A stretch of 64,000 nucleotides of DNA, taken from the NCBI GenBank assembly GCA_905250025.1, contig CAJNOJ010000229.1, forward strand, positions 62,001-126,000, in the 5' to 3' direction. Position 1 is the first letter of the stretch. Every line of letters begins with the position of its first letter. The position numbers and the translations under genes were made by a program. Below the pieces are notes generated by a model, which made no database searches, was not told the DNA's origin, and was given only the letters and a program-made list of their open reading frames with translations. The stretch is from Adineta ricciae. Taxonomy: Eukaryota > Rotifera > Eurotatoria > Adinetida > Adinetidae. This document shows positions 21,565 through 33,550 of the stretch, in pieces.

Positions 21565-22585
21565 TCAAGTTGCTGGTCGAACCAGATTATTGGGTGCGTT
21601 AATCTGCAGGCATCGATCAAAATGAATTTTCCACAGCACATGACTGAGCTGCTTACGAAATCGTTCAGATGCACAGATATAAATGTAAAACGGACTCTAA
21701 AAATACCATAAATGTAAACAATAATCTATGCAACTGTTCGAGACTTACTGCAAAATATAAGTAGTAATTGAGAAGAGTTACGGAAAATATAAATAGAAAT
21801 GTTTTGCGAAGATCCGGCTCATTGACAAGATTTGGGATTGTTATCACCATATTGATAATCGTATGTGGCAAAATCGTGAAAATATTTACGATAACTTGCA
21901 CCAAAACCATACTCGTTAATTGTTTATCAAATGCCTGTCGAACTAAAGGCACGGCACGAAAAGCCATCCGCTTTACATTACCATAAGCCAATAATCCGAA
22001 TATCGTTGCAATGAGAACCGGCCCGATGCCCAATAAAACGAGGACGATTACATAAGAACGGTATTGTGCAAAAATGAAGTCTGTACTAACGCATGAAACT
22101 TGATTTGTTGTCGGCGACACAGTCTGATAGAATAATATCAAATACGGAATTCCATGTATTGCCCAAACGATAACAATGAGACTTGCTAATTGTTTTGCTA
22201 GTCGAGTATTGCACCATGTTTGCTGACGAGGCCTTGAACAAGTCGCACAATATTGATCGAATGTTGCTAAGCAGAGACATGACAACGAACTGACGGTACA
22301 AATTTGAAAAATATAAGGCCGAAATTTGCAGTAGAACAGCGAAGTATTATTTCCATCGAGATCAAACAGAGTGATAAAAAGGCGTGGTAACAATCCACTT
22401 AATAACTGACCAATGTTTAAAATAGACATGACTGTTAAGTAAATTATACACGAACTTTGTCGGAATGTGCGAAGACTGAGGAAAACAATCAGATTCAAAC
22501 AATTGCCGAATAGCCCACCGATGAAAATTGGTATACCAATACAATTGGTTAGAAGATTCTCAAGGGAGGATAAAGAGATCGACAT
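21565..22585 (-). CDS. Rhodopsin-like 7TM receptor, family D, two exons
   Basis: First ATG at 22585 (MSISLSSLENLL). Exon 1 is 22585-21749, exon 2 is 21696-21565, with a 52-nt phase-0 intron (TTTGCA|GTAAGT ... ATTTTTAG|AGTCCG). Splicing restores a proper TM7 and tail, SPFYIYICASERFRKQL, with a C-terminus of NLVRPAT; without it the frame ends in unrelated residues. The product is 322 aa. TM3 ends FDQYCATC (DQY in place of DRY). Same family and same intron position as 40431-41472 and 48849-49890, but clearly more diverged. Ligand unknown. Confidence 0.85.
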
Positions 22586-22961
22586 TACTGGAGTACACGT
22601 GAAACTATATTCTGTCAAATGAAATTTGTAGTTCTATACGTGCACAAATTACTTTATACTTCAGCATGGCTTCTCCTTTTCACATCTAGTTGCTACGCAC
22701 GAGCGACGATGAAAAAATAGATATATGTCATGCTTTTTAGAAAATAGTTCCTGTGAAGACCCACAAAATAAGACTGTAACCAAACCTAATCTTACTGTGA
22801 TGACGAGTCACTTTGGTAGAGAAAGCCATCATGTGCTAAGTAGAAGAAATCGATGCGAAGTTTTTTAACCTTTTTGTTGTGCTATACGTCATGGTTAGTA
22901 TATTACGAGCGTAATCTTTAAAACATCCACCAATAAAACGCACAGCTTCTCTCAAATGAAA

Positions 22962-23385
22962 TTATTTTTGCGAAAACTGCTCTTTTTCCTGCAACACTAA
23001 CTTTTGCATAGATCTATTTTTCTTTTTACTATGACAAGTAATATTTTTCATAGTAAAGAATTTGCTCCAGTCAATCAATTAACTATATCTTATTCCATTG
23101 GATCTTGACTTTTCCATCTTGGACATCTTATGAATACACTGTTACCTGTTTATTCTCTCTCATCTTTTGTTTACTCGAGCTGCTCATGAGCCTTTTAATA
23201 ATCATATCTATGTTGTTTAACTCTTTCTTGACTTGCTTTATGGAATCGCGTCCATACTTTTTACACGCTAACGACATGACGGCGTTTATTCGAGGCTGTG
23301 CCTTAATCCTGGGACATTCGAATCGAAGACTCTCATCTTTCCGTGATTTAACGGTTGAACAACACAAAGTAATTTTTACAGTCAA
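22962..23385 (-). CDS. Possible 3' exons of an unrecognised Lys-rich helical protein
   Basis: On the minus strand an open stretch at about 23385-23146 ends in a good donor (AAACAG|GTAACA). A T-free acceptor at 23022 joins in phase 0 to a short last exon 23021-22962 ending in TAA. The joined peptide is rich in Lys, Arg, Glu and Ser (KKELNNIDMIIKRLMSSSSK) and probably helical. The opposite strand reads as a hydrophobic ORF at 23105-23395, which is what antisense of Lys/Glu-rich helices looks like. The upstream exons could not be found. Low confidence. Confidence 0.3.
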
Positions 23386-23538
23386 TTATTACTAAATAAA
23401 AAAATGAAAATTCCTCTTTCATTATATCCCATTAAGATTTTTTCTTGTCTACTGTGTGATTTACTACACTCTAGTAACTTTCGCTTGATTTTTGTTTATA
23501 CTTTCATATTCAATCGATATTTAGTAGTGTCTATGTAT

Positions 23539-24579
23539 CATGTTTTCTAATCGATTCATTCCTTTTCGAGTAATTCTTGTGTTGATAATTATTATTATTT
23601 CAACTTTCGCATTGTTCTTTTGTTTCTCATGGCAAAAGTCATATCACCCAGACAAGTAGTATCATTGAAAAATGGAGAAAACTGTTTATTCAAGTTTTGC
23701 TAATCTCAGTTGTATTTGCAAGTTGACAATCTTCATGGGTGCAATGTATCAGTTGTGCTCTCCGTTGGATATTTCATTAGATTCATTCGGAAATGCGATA
23801 AATTACATGTCATTCTCCGAGATTTATACCCTATTTCTTTTCCCATGTATTTATCTTGGAACACTACCTGAAATTCGTAAAAAAAGTGAGACAAATTATG
23901 TGATGGAGCAACAAAATATAACAGTGGCTTCGTATTAACTACCTTCGAATCATAATCTAACAGTGTATAGAGCCCTTGTTATAATAAACCCGTTTACAAA
24001 ACGAAAAAATTCTGTTGGATCCTATCATATCATCTCATGACTAAATCGAATGAGAGGTGAGTGTATTTCAATAAATTTCTGTTGGATCGCTCAGATCATA
24101 TATATGACAACGTTCTAGTTGTCTAAACCTGCATCATTCGTTGTAGAATAATATCCTTAATAGTAAATTTCATCCGGTGATGCGAGAGATACATAATGCC
24201 ATCCATTGTGAGAATTAAAAGTTGCTTAATGTCAAATGCGTTTATTCTGAAATTGCTTGTTCACCAAAATATGTTCAATCTTCGTGTCGCAAAGAAACTA
24301 CTTTGATCGATTTGAACAGCGCTTGTTATGACTTTTCATTCCATCACTCATTTGTACTGAATAGAATATTATCAGCTGCGGACAGTAAGTTAACCGAAAA
24401 TTTCAATATGCGACTCCGTAGTGCTCGTTCGATACTTGGTTGTGTCACTCAATAAAATGTACATCAAGACTAGCAGTAATACTAAAGATGTAAGATATTC
24501 TACAGATGAAATCATAGAATTTGTTATACGAGACAAGTGCGAGGATGATGAAAATTTCCAGTTAATGAACAAATTTTAA
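23539..24579 (+). CDS. Possible membrane protein gene, partly resolved exons
   Basis: Three pieces are suggestive. An ATG at 23539 opens a 39-codon segment with a strong type II anchor (VILVLIIIIISTFALFF). A Cys-bearing segment (about 24219-24384) ends in a strong donor (GCGGACA|GTAAGT). A possible last exon 24488-24579 (acceptor ACTAAAG) joins in phase and ends DDENFQLMNKF before TAA and an AATAAA signal. The middle (23660-24200) could not be joined in one frame. It may be a diverged gene or a decayed one. No family recognised. Confidence 0.3.
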
Positions 24580-25056
24580 ATAAAACGTTTTAGATTGATG
24601 CAGAGTCATGCAATACTTCGAACGAATAACCGCTGTATGTGGTTTAAATACGATGAATAGTACTGAAAAGTGTATTACTATCAAGTTACTAAATACAGCG
24701 GTTTATTTTCTAAGCAGAACCGTTTTGTCTCGAGTTTGTTGCATTCAGTAAGAAAGACGTTTTAATAGGAAAAAATAATAACGCGTCACTATTTATACAC
24801 AGGAGATAACCATGTTCTCTCTCGGGTAAATTCCATATAGAGAAAAGGAAAAAGCAAACTGCGTCAATCTCCTCTGTATAGTTATCTTTATTTATACACA
24901 GAACTGTGGATATGATTATCCTTTTGATCCACGATCACTGATGCTCAGAACAAGAAAACTGCATTCGAGTTTGCTCTTATTCAAAAAATCAGGCCATAGT
25001 AGCGTTCATACTGTATACACTGATAGAACGGGAAATCGTACGGGTTAATGCAGTTT
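24580..25056. other. Intergenic spacer, no gene recognised
   Basis: About 480 bp. A short repeated phrase (tttatacacag around 24793 and 24892) is the only structure noticed. No coding sequence or RNA supported. Confidence 0.3.
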
Positions 25057-26815
25057 TCACTTTCGACGGGAAGGCAACCTAAATAAATGTCATTCTTGTC
25101 ATGACACACTCACAAAGTATAGGTGAAGCAACAGCAATGACGGATAATACTTACAAAGGTTTCCCGTCGGACTTTTTTTTATTGGCTGCTGCCTGCCTAG
25201 GTTCCATAATTTTCGGTTGATGTTCCTTTTGATTTAACATATTTGTAATTATCTTTTATTTATACGCAATAATCTACCTGTGGATTAGTATTAGAACTTG
25301 AAAACGCATCGGGTGTAGCTAATGATTTCGAGGCTTTGCTCTGACTTGGATTAGAACCACCTCTTCCGTTGTCCTTGCCGCTTGAGACTGATTGTCGACT
25401 TACAGAAGAATTGCCTGCGATATGTGTAATGAGATAGCGAAGAAAAGAGTTGTACTCACTAGACGCTCTTGGTCGAGAAGGTTTACTCGGTGAGTTTGAA
25501 CGTGGCAATGATTGAATACGACTCAAATGTTGGCTTGATGTTTGTTTAGATGTTAATTCATTTGGAGAAGCATTCTTCGAAAATTTTGTTGCTTTTGATT
25601 TAGAATCATCACTCATAGGTGGCCGCGGTGAAGGGGATCTACGAGCAGGAACAAGCGAGTTTCCACGTGGTTTCGACTGTTCGATTTTTTGAGTATTTTC
25701 ATTGCTCGAGAACGATGAAGAGTGATTGGTACGTACCGAGGGTGTACGGCGTCCACTATTCGTTTGATAAGAACTATCTAAAAGAATCTTTCTGTCTGTA
25801 TTAGTGTTCAATCCTACCGCAAATGTCATTTACTTAGTGATAAAGCTGAGTTAGATCTACCGACGCTTCCTGATCTGGGTGCAGCCGTAGGCTTCGTTGG
25901 ATGCTCGTTCTGATTTGAGAGATAGAATCAAATATGATTTTTTATCGAACACAAATGAATTACGTTGGCAGGTGTTGATCGCCTCGGCGGTGCGTCTATA
26001 GACATGGAATTTCGACGGCTTGATCTATCAATTTCAACTTTTCACCGAACGTATTGATAAATCAGCGAAGTACTCACTGAGCGGAATGTGTTCCTCGGCG
26101 ATTTTCTTTCTCGCGGCAATCTTGCTATGAAAAAGATCATATTGTTCAGTTTGCACGAAATTAAAAAAAATCATTTTTACGACATGTGTAGACCACATGG
26201 GTAGTTCAACGGCTTCGTTGCAAAACTGGCATGGGATACGAATAATGCTGTCTCGACTATGAAGGTCACGCGCCACTGGACGAGCTGAAAACGACGACGA
26301 ATATTTGGCAAAAACAATAATATGAATCATACTTTGCTGCGATGCACTACTAGCGCTCCTCTGCAACGATGATCGTTTGCGTGGAGTTGGAGGGGGCTGA
26401 GGTGTAGATGCATTTGACCCTTTTGAATCCTCGCAATTATTTGCATAATGAGTGACGAAAATACCTCGTGCTACAAACTTTCGACATCTCGGACATTCAT
26501 CAGTTTTCTTTGCACATGCAGCTGAATGTTGATCTAATGCATCTTTTGACGTTTCTATTTGCTCACAATATTGACAAGCTAATGGCTGATGGTCGTCATC
26601 AGATGCCTGCAAATAAAATTCATGATTAAATCACGGAGACGATTCTGTAAACTACGTACTTGATATTGAATAGAACTTGATTCATTTATACATGGTGCAT
26701 GAGTTCTATATATATTATTTAAAACTAAAGATAACTATGTTTATAGAGTCAACGAACTCACCGCCCCTGAGACTGATTCCGGACAGCTACGACAGCCATG
26801 AATAGGTATTAAAAT
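25057..26815 (-). CDS. TRAF/XAF1-type zinc-finger protein, at least ten exons, 5' end unresolved
   Basis: Phase-consistent exons: 26815-26762, 26606-26333, 26284-26181, 26124-26078, 26024-25964, 25909-25834, 25795-25460, 25414-25278, 25225-25155, 25078-25057; most introns are 38-56 nt. The 393 visible codons begin with CRSC, then CQYCE...QHSAAC, CPRCRKFVARGIFVTHYANNC, and later CQFCNEAVELPMWSTHVQDC. The last finger's final Cys is only created by splicing. The C2HC spacing resembles TRAFD1/XAF1 fingers, which act in innate signalling regulation in animals. The C-terminal half is Ser/Pro/Arg-rich and probably disordered, with a short basic end (LLPSRRK). The first coding exon was not located. 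Confidence 0.75.
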
Positions 26816-27406
26816 CTATCGAAAAAATCTATGCATGCAAATAAAATGTTAATGTTAAGAAAAAATCCTACTTTCAAATCAACTCCACACCGAAAAATAA
26901 TGAGTAGACATGTAACGTGGAGAAAAAAAGGAATTTTACGAAAGGTAAAAAAGATAAAGAACGGAAGAAAGAAACACTTGATATGACGTAGGGTATGATT
27001 TGATGTAGTCATAACACATGTCGACAAACCAATGCCGGACTTTATTTGACCGATTGGACGCAAATACTAAAACTTTCAAAATCAGACAATTAGATCACTG
27101 TATTATGAATATTAAACTCAAAGCAAAAAGTACAGCAAATAATCTATGAACTTTTGCCATAGTGGAGACTTCATATCAAGACCTTCAGTATTTGATAAAG
27201 ACAAAATATGTTATCTGTTTACATGAATATACGAAATTTGTAGAAAATATGTTGCTTTACATCGCCCTCTATTTCAACTAGCATGTAGCTACCTGTTAGT
27301 TGTGTGGTTATTTGTTATGCTATTACACCTGACATGAATGACTGAGTCATTTGTTACACAATTTGAATGTAACCAGTCGTTTTTTCAACGTTCTACATTT
27401 TACTAT
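26816..27406. promoter_or_regulatory. Region between two divergent genes
   Basis: About 590 bp separate the last resolved 5' exon of the minus-strand zinc-finger gene from the plus-strand GIY-YIG-like gene. It should contain the missing first exon of the former and the promoters of both. No specific element can be assigned. Confidence 0.3.
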
Positions 27407-28166
27407 AATGAGTAGAAAACGTCGACAGGTTGTAGAAGAGATAGAAGATGTGTCAGTTGAACCAGCAGCTAAAAAGGCGGCGAAATTCGAAAATGTCGAT
27501 GGAAGATGTAACTACGCAAAACATCTTTTTCAAACAATAACTATGCCTATTCTTTTTCTTGTGTTGTTGTAGTACGACAAATTCCTGTTAGAAAAGAAAG
27601 TCGGTCGCTTCAAACGGACCGGTAAATGGAATGGAATGTATAGAAGTGTCGCACACGAATGTTGTGATGCGGAATGTGAACGTAAATGGGCACCGAAACC
27701 TGTACAGTGTTTAACAGACGATTACTATTGTCCATCGTGTGTTCTTCATCATCGAAATAACATGAACCGTTTTGGCGACGAAAGATTAAAGTGGACAGCG
27801 AATGTTCCGAATACATTCTACGTTTTTTCCATCATCGATCCGGGAACAAACTCGAGGGGTCAAACAAATCAGTCTCTGATTAAATTTGGTCGAACGCAGA
27901 ACGAAGATGCTGTGAAACGATATCCAACAGCAGAATTGAAAAACTATCAAATGAAATTGTTGTTGAGTTTACGGGGGAAATTAATTACAATGACGAGAAT
28001 TGAAAATTGGTGGAAAGAACAAGCGGAAAAGAATAAATGGTTTATGAGATTTAGTAATAATGCTTTTCATGGACAGACAGAATGTGTTCAAGTCGATGAC
28101 AACACTCTAGCAGAGCTACTAGCCAAGTCAAAAGAAATGGCAAATGTTCAAGAAGAAACGGATTGA
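27407..28166 (+). CDS. GIY-YIG-like (T5orf172-type) domain protein (copy 2)
   Basis: ATG at 27407 (MSRKRRQVVEEIEDV) opens a basic/acidic N-terminus. The main exon is open from about 27573 to 28166 and includes FKRTGKWNGMYRS, a Cys-rich segment (ECCDAECERKW ... CPSCVLHHR) and the FYVF..IKFGRT..KRYP region. One intron lies between. The best donor is AGAT|GTAACT at 27507; the pyrimidine-rich acceptor at 27572 does not keep the frame, while a weaker one near 27601 does, so the join is unresolved. Copy 1 at 1-489 differs by a few residues. The Cys pattern suggests a zinc-binding module before the GIY-YIG-like part. A nucleic-acid role is inference. Confidence 0.6.
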
Positions 28167-28188
28167 TTTTACTTGAATAAAATTTCGA

Positions 28189-30705
28189 TTAATGAACAGA
28201 ATATTTGATAAGAGCGTCATAGTTGTTGCCCTCTTCATACTTAGCATAGATGACGACATCCTTTGAGCCAATTTTCACTTCAGTTTGAAAAATAGAATCT
28301 CTGTATCCTTCCGTGTCTATCCAGTGTGAATCGATCTGAAGTTTGACATCTTTGGCGTCTGGAATCACACATTTGAAAGGTACGACTGCATTCTTCTCGA
28401 GTATTCCACTCAATGGTTCGTAAATCCGACAATGATTTTCGCCGAATTTGCCGTAAGTAAACGGAAGTGTCAGTGGATTATCAAGATTTGTCACATTCAA
28501 ATCGAACTCTGCTACACTATTGAACTTTTTCGTGGTATCTACTCGACGCCGTGCAAAAATAGACAACTGATGTAGACCTGTTTCTTGAGATGCGAATAAA
28601 AGTTGCCATTGCTTTTTCTCATGATCGAATTGTGTTAACGTTTGATTTTCTTTTTCCACACAGTTAAACATGATCTTACACAGAAGATCAACATCATCAG
28701 GTGTTTGCATTTGTACTTCAACATATGCAGCATGATCGGGCCAAATAACTGTGGAACTATTGATTGGTGCAATTATTTTCAAATCTAAATCGTAAAATAG
28801 CTGCCAGGTTTGAGGGTATGATAATGGAGTCGTTGGGATGTCTTTCGCGGCGATCTTGAATGCTACAGCAGAAGTATATAGACCTTGACTTGATTTTCGT
28901 TTTGCCATAATATCTGCTTTGAATATTCCATCACTATTTGGTGCAAATCTACATTGCCAATAATGCCGCTCGCGATCATAATAGACTTGATGTCCTCCGC
29001 GAACGTCTCCTTTCTCCCTATTTGTGAGTTTTCCGAGTAGTTCGACATCATCTGGTGTCTGTATCGCAATTTCTGCGAATGCCTCACCATCATCCAATCG
29101 AATGATATGTGTACCGATTGGAGACAGTACCTTTAAATGTAAATCATGGAATAACTGCCATGTTTCTGGATACGACATTGATGGTTTGGGAATATCTTTT
29201 GCATCGATGCTGAAGGCTACAGCAGAATTATACAAACCTTTATCAGACTTTTTCTTTGCCATAATGACTGCTTTAAACATTCCATCGGCATTGGGTGCAA
29301 AACAACAAGCCCAACAATGTCTGGTAGCATCATAATACACTTGATGTCCTCCTTCGATTTCATCTTCTTCGTCATTTATTAATCTTCCCAGTAGTTCGAC
29401 GTCATCTGGTGTTTCAATAAGAATTTCCGCCATTGCTTGTCCTTTCTCCAGACGAATGAGATGTACATATAAAGGTGAAATAACTTTCAACTGTAGATCG
29501 AGAAATACTTTCCATGTTTGCGGATAACTGATAACACTATTTGGCATTTCTTCAATATCCAGCTTTAAGGTAATGGCCGAACTATGCCTGTCAGTTTCTT
29601 CAGTAGTACGTTTTGCGTAAATGTTAATCTTATATTTACCGGCAGAATTCGGAGCAAAAAAACAACAATACAAGTCTCTTTTTTGATCATGAATGACTTG
29701 ATGACCACCTTCTACTTTTTCATCATGAATTTTCAAATCAGCTATAAGACTAACATCTTCAGGAGCTCTTACAAGTACCAGGGCATACGCTTTGTTTGGA
29801 AGAAGTTGTACATAAGGTTGGTGAGATGGATAGATCAACTCTAAGTTGAATTCGAAGTACGCCGGCTGTATATTGGGCATTTGTAAGAATTGTTTCATGG
29901 AAACAGCTTTTCTCAATAGTTGCCACCGATCATTTTCCGGTAGATGGTGATAAATCATTTGCTCCGGTCTCGGAAAGAAATAGTATGAATTCAATTCGCG
30001 TTTGAATACCTTCTGATCGTTTAAGATTCCTGCACCCCAAGTCGCTTCGACCAGATACCAATATTGATTGATTTGAACTGCATTCCAGACATGATCGGCT
30101 TCACTTGGCGCGTCAACACGTACATCAAATCCATAACCCTTCGAGTATCCGCGAACAATCTTACACGGAAGTTTCACATGATCACAAAGATACTTATAGA
30201 TGTTAACATATCCATCACAGATGCCTTTCTTCGTAAGGAAGACATTTTTAGCGGATTGATTCGCACGATTTGTGGAAAAGTAGGTGACACTATCGTACTC
30301 AATGTTCAGAATGATCCAATAGAAAATAATCCAATAGCAATCGATTAAAGGTTTATTCTTGGATAGAATTTTGATCGCAGAAGTTAATTGTTGAAGAGAT
30401 TCGAAATGCCAAGACTCGATGAGCGAACGATACGCTTGATTGTCGATCGCGTGTTGACGTTGTTCAACAAAGGCTTTATTATATGCTTCGGGATCAGCAT
30501 CGATAATATCAACAAAGTATTCGTCTTCTCTATCTTGCTCTAAACTTTGATTGACAAAGGCGATAATTTGAGCCTCTTCATTCTCATTTTGAATGGAAAA
30601 CTCTATAGGCGTCTTAATTTTCGAACGTTGTTCCTGTGATATGTCGATTGTTGTCGGAGTAGGTTCAGCAGTAGTTGGTGTTGCTCGAGAGCATGTACAT
30701 CCCAT
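28189..30705 (-). CDS. KY/hillarin-type transglutaminase-like protein, N-myristoylation signal (copy 2)
   Basis: 838 aa, colinear with 512-3028 and with no length change. It has the same MGCTCS lipidation signal, the same Cys163, His205 and Glu220 positions (GICDGY, DHVWNAV, LVEATWG) and the same four C-terminal repeats. Substitutions are scattered and mostly conservative, and the frame is intact along all 838 codons, so both copies appear to be under constraint or recently separated. It has the same tail-to-tail arrangement with the GIY-YIG-like gene (22-bp gap). Confidence 0.85.
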   Translation of the reverse strand: MGCTCSRATPTTAEPTPTTIDISQEQRSKIKTPIEFSIQNENEEAQIIAFVNQSLEQDREDEYFVDIIDADPEAYNKAFVEQRQHAIDNQAYRSLIESWHFESLQQLTSAIKILSKNKPLIDCYWIIFYWIILNIEYDSVTYFSTNRANQSAKNVFLTKKGICDGYVNIYKYLCDHVKLPCKIVRGYSKGYGFDVRVDAPSEADHVWNAVQINQYWYLVEATWGAGILNDQKVFKRELNSYYFFPRPEQMIYHHLPENDRWQLLRKAVSMKQFLQMPNIQPAYFEFNLELIYPSHQPYVQLLPNKAYALVLVRAPEDVSLIADLKIHDEKVEGGHQVIHDQKRDLYCCFFAPNSAGKYKINIYAKRTTEETDRHSSAITLKLDIEEMPNSVISYPQTWKVFLDLQLKVISPLYVHLIRLEKGQAMAEILIETPDDVELLGRLINDEEDEIEGGHQVYYDATRHCWACCFAPNADGMFKAVIMAKKKSDKGLYNSAVAFSIDAKDIPKPSMSYPETWQLFHDLHLKVLSPIGTHIIRLDDGEAFAEIAIQTPDDVELLGKLTNREKGDVRGGHQVYYDRERHYWQCRFAPNSDGIFKADIMAKRKSSQGLYTSAVAFKIAAKDIPTTPLSYPQTWQLFYDLDLKIIAPINSSTVIWPDHAAYVEVQMQTPDDVDLLCKIMFNCVEKENQTLTQFDHEKKQWQLLFASQETGLHQLSIFARRRVDTTKKFNSVAEFDLNVTNLDNPLTLPFTYGKFGENHCRIYEPLSGILEKNAVVPFKCVIPDAKDVKLQIDSHWIDTEGYRDSIFQTEVKIGSKDVVIYAKYEEGNNYDALIKYSVH

Positions 30706-31142
30706 AACAACATACAGTAGTTTGTTTTAGTTAACACACATCAAATGAAACATTTCTCGCTCTCTTCTCTTTGCTACTGTCTCACCACGCATTGGTGATT
30801 GCACGTGGTTGTGGTATGTATATACTGTGTCCTTCATCCTTTTTTTCAAGAACGAAGATTCACATCAACAATAACAACAACAGCATACTGGTTAGATAAA
30901 AATAAACTGCAAATGACTTTCTGTTTAAATGATTCTATAGATACAAAAGTTCAAAGTTGTCCAGGTACCTTCTTCATATTCTGCAACGTCTACAAGAACA
31001 AAAAGACGCATGAGAACTCACTGATGTGGAAGTAAAGTACGTTATAAACACTTCGGTGAAAGCTTTTTACTCCAAAGAAAAATTTTCTGTATTGTATCAA
31101 ATTATTTAGCTTCGATTAATCGTCGAGTTTCAAAATCTCAAA

Positions 31143-32111
31143 ATGTCGCTAACATCATCACTGCTTACTGTGCAACAATGTTTGACAAGATATGGAATGT
31201 TGGTTTATACTGTATTTGGTAGTATTGGCTTACTTATTAATGCCGTTATTTTCACTCGATCGCTTCATCGTCGAACATCTGTAAATCTCTACATGTTAAG
31301 TACGACATGGTGCGCCTTGATCGGTTTGCTTGTTACAGCTATTCCAATGATTTACGAAGTTGATAATTATAATCCGTTGACAACTTATCCATTTTATTGT
31401 GAAGGTATTTTTTATATCCGTCATGCGTTCAATCAGATGATGCGTACATTTTTCATTCTGACCTGCATTGATCGAGCTGCTGTATCAAGTATGAATCCTA
31501 ACATTCGATCATTTGGTAACTGTAGGATTGCAATTCGAATGATTCCTTCTGTCATCATCTTTTGGCTGGCAGTTGCTTGGTTTCCTTCTAAACAACGCGC
31601 ATTGGTGAACGGCAGATGTGATGTGGGTAGTGGCATCCATGCTAGTTTGTATTGGATATACGTCACAGTTGCTGTAGGCATTATTCCTTTCCTGTGTATG
31701 ATAACATGTTGTTTACTGTTGAAGAGAAATTTACAGGCGATGCGAAGACGCGTTCAACCGATTTCAAGCGATCAACCCTTGACGAATTTGACTCTTCGCA
31801 AACGGGATCGAGATTTATTGCGAATGTTGTTCGTCGAAATCATTTGCTACACGTGCGCCATAACTCCACTTGTAGTGTTATTTCATTATAAACTCATCAC
31901 GCAATCAATGGTGAAGAGTCAAAATTCTCTAGCAATCGAGTCTTTTTGCTATTATTTCACTGGGTCATTTCTACTATACATTAATAATTGCCTTCCGTTT
32001 TGGATCTATTTGTCTACTTCGCAATCATTTAGAATAGAATTCAAGAATTTAATCATTAACGGCTATTCAATCGTTCGTAATACAGAAATACCAACAATGA
32101 GAACCAACTAA
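31143..32111 (+). CDS. Rhodopsin-like 7TM receptor, family A (copy 2)
   Basis: 322 aa, intronless, colinear with 3464-4423. DRA motif in CIDRAAVSS and TM7 LYINNCLPFWIY are conserved. The tail is three residues longer (IPTMRTN). Changes are concentrated in the N-terminal part and TM1, for example SSLLTVQQCLTRYG against ASLPTVQRYLTRYG. Ligand unknown. Confidence 0.85.
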   Translation: MSLTSSLLTVQQCLTRYGMLVYTVFGSIGLLINAVIFTRSLHRRTSVNLYMLSTTWCALIGLLVTAIPMIYEVDNYNPLTTYPFYCEGIFYIRHAFNQMMRTFFILTCIDRAAVSSMNPNIRSFGNCRIAIRMIPSVIIFWLAVAWFPSKQRALVNGRCDVGSGIHASLYWIYVTVAVGIIPFLCMITCCLLLKRNLQAMRRRVQPISSDQPLTNLTLRKRDRDLLRMLFVEIICYTCAITPLVVLFHYKLITQSMVKSQNSLAIESFCYYFTGSFLLYINNCLPFWIYLSTSQSFRIEFKNLIINGYSIVRNTEIPTMRTN

Positions 32112-32446
32112 CTAACTCTCGTAATGAACCAATAAAATTTTGTCTGTCTCTCACTCACTCTTATTTTAAATTATCAATGTTTACTGTTTCGAAAGAGATG
32201 TTCGCGTAGTGTCTGTAATCCACAGAATGGAGATCGAGATTGCTCATTGTGCTTTTCATCCATTTGTGTTTGTTATTGATGAATATTTTGTCCGAATGAT
32301 GATCAAGAAATGTAACACTCTTGTGCAATAATATTTTTGACCAATAAATGACATTCTCGAGAAAACATGTGTATCACTTACTTTTTTTCTTATCAAAGTG
32401 TAGGTAAGAAGAGCTTGAAGAATTCAACTGCGCAATTCCCAGTCGC

Positions 32447-33110
32447 ATGGCACTTTCAAACTCGTCCTCGTCCGGAGATTTAAGTAGCAAATTACATATT
32501 TCCATATTTGAACATTTCTGCTCGAATGAATTGATTGAATTGTTTACCAATTTGAATCAATGTTTCAATCGATTATTACGCGATCGACATCTGTCATTAC
32601 ATTGCATGTTATGATGAATAGTCAACGCAATCTAAGCAGTCTTTCATCGGTTATTTCTTTACAACAATTAAAATCATTGGCACAATTTGCATCTCTTCGT
32701 TCCTTGACCATTTCCCGTTGATTTTATTTTGCAAATTTCACATTTGAAACATTTTCAAATTAAATTATCACATGCATATAGTCGAATTATATATACTCAT
32801 CTCGTTCATCAGCAGAATGATCCAAAAAGTAACATCGACTGCAGAATATTTCGATAGGAAATCTCATTATGGTCTTCCATTCACACTTAATCTTTGGTGT
32901 CTTGGTGGATTCCTAACTTGTCAGCATATCAATCTTTTTATTGTGCACAAGCCTACTGAGAATTTGGGTTGTTTCTCCAGAATAGGCTTAAAACTTCATT
33001 CGGTCAAATTTAAACATGTGAATTTCCTCTCCGAATCGACGGCAAGTCTTCAATATTTGATATCGTTGTGTATCTACGTTCTAACGAAATATAAAATTCA
33101 TCTGATCTCA
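32447..33110 (+). pseudogene. F-box protein relic (copy 2)
   Basis: ATG at 32447 with FEHFCSNELIELFTNLNQCFNRLLRDRHLSLHC, then stop. The following sequence is recognisable against copy 1 at 4778-5640 but carries stops and frame changes. The first premature stop of copy 1 is a Gln codon here, so the copies have decayed partly independently while sharing later lesions. Downstream limit approximate. Confidence 0.6.
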
Positions 33111-33550
33111 CACTTCAAAGCGCTCTCTCTGCAAAATGATTAAGACAAGCAAAATAACAGAGACTCGACTTTATTGAATTTTTTCTCACAACATTCTGAA
33201 TAAGAACTACGTAGTATTGGTTTCGAGACAAGCCCAAAAGACATTTGTTTAGTCTATTTGCCCTGGTTTCAGTAGGATATGAAATTAATCCTGCTGATTA
33301 TTATAATATATCCAGGAGGAATATGTGGCGCTTTAAAACGTCTGCTATTATCAATTATGACTTGATTAAACGACTTGAGATACACTTCGAACTTTCATTT
33401 GCAGTATTCTTCTCACGCGTCTATCATCCCCAGAATTCACCTAGTGAATCTCATCATCCATCTGTCTAAAACATTTCTTACACTTTTGAGTGAAAGTAGG
33501 TAAACTCACTTGCATAAACAAGACTTTCAAACAGACTTGAAGACATCAGA

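Noticed and set aside
23105..23395. Plus-strand ORF with apparent transmembrane segments
   Set aside because: The opposite strand is a Lys/Glu-rich open stretch with a good donor and a phase-matched last exon; hydrophobic antisense is expected there.
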